DNA from: Pseudomonadota bacterium
GTDB lineage: Bacteria; Pseudomonadota; Gammaproteobacteria; Xanthomonadales; Xanthomonadaceae
Direction: 5' to 3'
DNA length: 6,767 bases
Assembly (NCBI GenBank): GCA_025355485.1
Contig: JANXZP010000132.1
Span: 1 to 6,767, forward strand
The notes beneath the pieces are model-generated. The model did no database searches, was not told the DNA's origin, and saw nothing but the letters and a program-made list of their open reading frames with translations. This document shows positions 6,347-6,767 of this stretch, one piece after another (the stretch's first letter is position 1; each line of letters opens with the position of its first letter). The translations under genes were made by a program, and so were the position numbers.

Positions 6347-6767
6347 TCAGTTGCAGGATGCGGTCGCCCACAGCGGCTTGTTGGCGCCGCAGGTCGACGT
6401 ACTGGTTGCTCCCGGTGAATATGCGCAAAGATTGGCGCAACGATCGCCGGCTTGCGTCGAGGCTGGCGCCGCCGTGATCGTGTAATACGGCTGCGACGTA
6501 CTGTAGGCGATGGTGATTGTGTAATAGCTGCTGCTGTTGGTCGGCGTGGGCGGATAGGTGCCCGACTGGGTGTAGGCCGCGCTGCATCCGGCATTGCCCG
6601 ATGGCGCATAGCAGGGATTCTCAGCACGTTGGCGTTCGAGGGCGAGCTTGAACTGACTGACGTAGTTGTAAGCCTCGGTGCGCCTGCTCTTGCGAACCTG
6701 TTCCTTGTAGCTGGACACTGCAATGGCCGCCAGGATCGCGACCACCACCATCACGATCAGCAATTCG
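6347..6767 (-). CDS. pilE: Type IV pilin, PilE-like, N-terminal start outside window
   Basis: The last 139 residues of a type IV pilin, read leftward. The first full codon (6764-6766) is the conserved Glu5 of mature pilins, followed by the hydrophobic assembly helix LLIVMVVVAILAAIAVSSY. Only the leader, the peptidase cleavage site and about four mature residues are missing, and the mature protein would be about 143 residues. KSRRTEA follows the helix, as in Xanthomonadales PilE. Relative to the usual pattern, Gly14 is Ala and the helix-kinking Pro22 is Ser. The globular part is rich in Ser, Thr and Tyr and has six Cys (mature 56, 65, 114, 118, 130, 142), with DRCANL resembling the C-terminal region of PilE proteins. 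It would be inserted in the inner membrane and assembled into the pilus, probably as a minor pilin. In relatives pilE closes a fimT-pilVWX-pilY1 cluster, which would lie to the right (inference). It converges on ppnN with a 22-base gap. Confidence 0.88.
   Translation of the reverse strand, partial: ELLIVMVVVAILAAIAVSSYKEQVRKSRRTEAYNYVSQFKLALERQRAENPCYAPSGNAGCSAAYTQSGTYPPTPTNSSSYYTITIAYSTSQPYYTITAAPASTQAGDRCANLCAYSPGATSTSTCGANKPLWATASCN

Overview
This 6.8 kb, GC-rich window looks like the chromosome of a gammaproteobacterium, most likely Xanthomonadales/Lysobacterales and perhaps Rhodanobacteraceae. I infer this from protein resemblance only: an Oar-like TonB-dependent receptor, a PilE-type pilin, and close relatives of the E. 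coli proteins YciK, YhgN and PpnN. There are five genes, two of them cut by the window ends.

Layout. The left end holds the C-terminal part of a YciK-type short-chain dehydrogenase. Its stop codon overlaps (ATGA) the start of a complete YhgN/MarC-family membrane protein, so the two are probably one translationally coupled operon. A 276-base gap follows. It contains a perfect 16-bp palindrome, a block of five GATG words at about 7-bp spacing, a plausible sigma-70 promoter just downstream of that block, and a possible leader hairpin. This leads into a 1140-residue Oar-like TonB-dependent outer-membrane receptor with a clear signal peptide. A strong intrinsic terminator ends that gene. Next come an extended -10 promoter candidate and ppnN, a LOG-family nucleotide 5'-monophosphate nucleosidase. 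On the opposite strand and convergent with ppnN is the 3' part of a type IV pilin (PilE-like), which runs off the right end.

How the genes relate. Apart from the yciK-yhgN pair these are independent transcription units: redox/unknown metabolism, an inner-membrane protein, an outer-membrane receptor, nucleotide salvage tied to the stringent response, and type IV pili. I see no phage, IS element, CRISPR array, tRNA or rRNA, and no convincing undescribed multi-gene system. The points most worth a second look are the heptad GATG array at the receptor promoter, the strictly paired cysteines of the receptor, the catalytic Ser-to-Asp change in the dehydrogenase, and the Pro22-to-Ser change plus six cysteines in the pilin.
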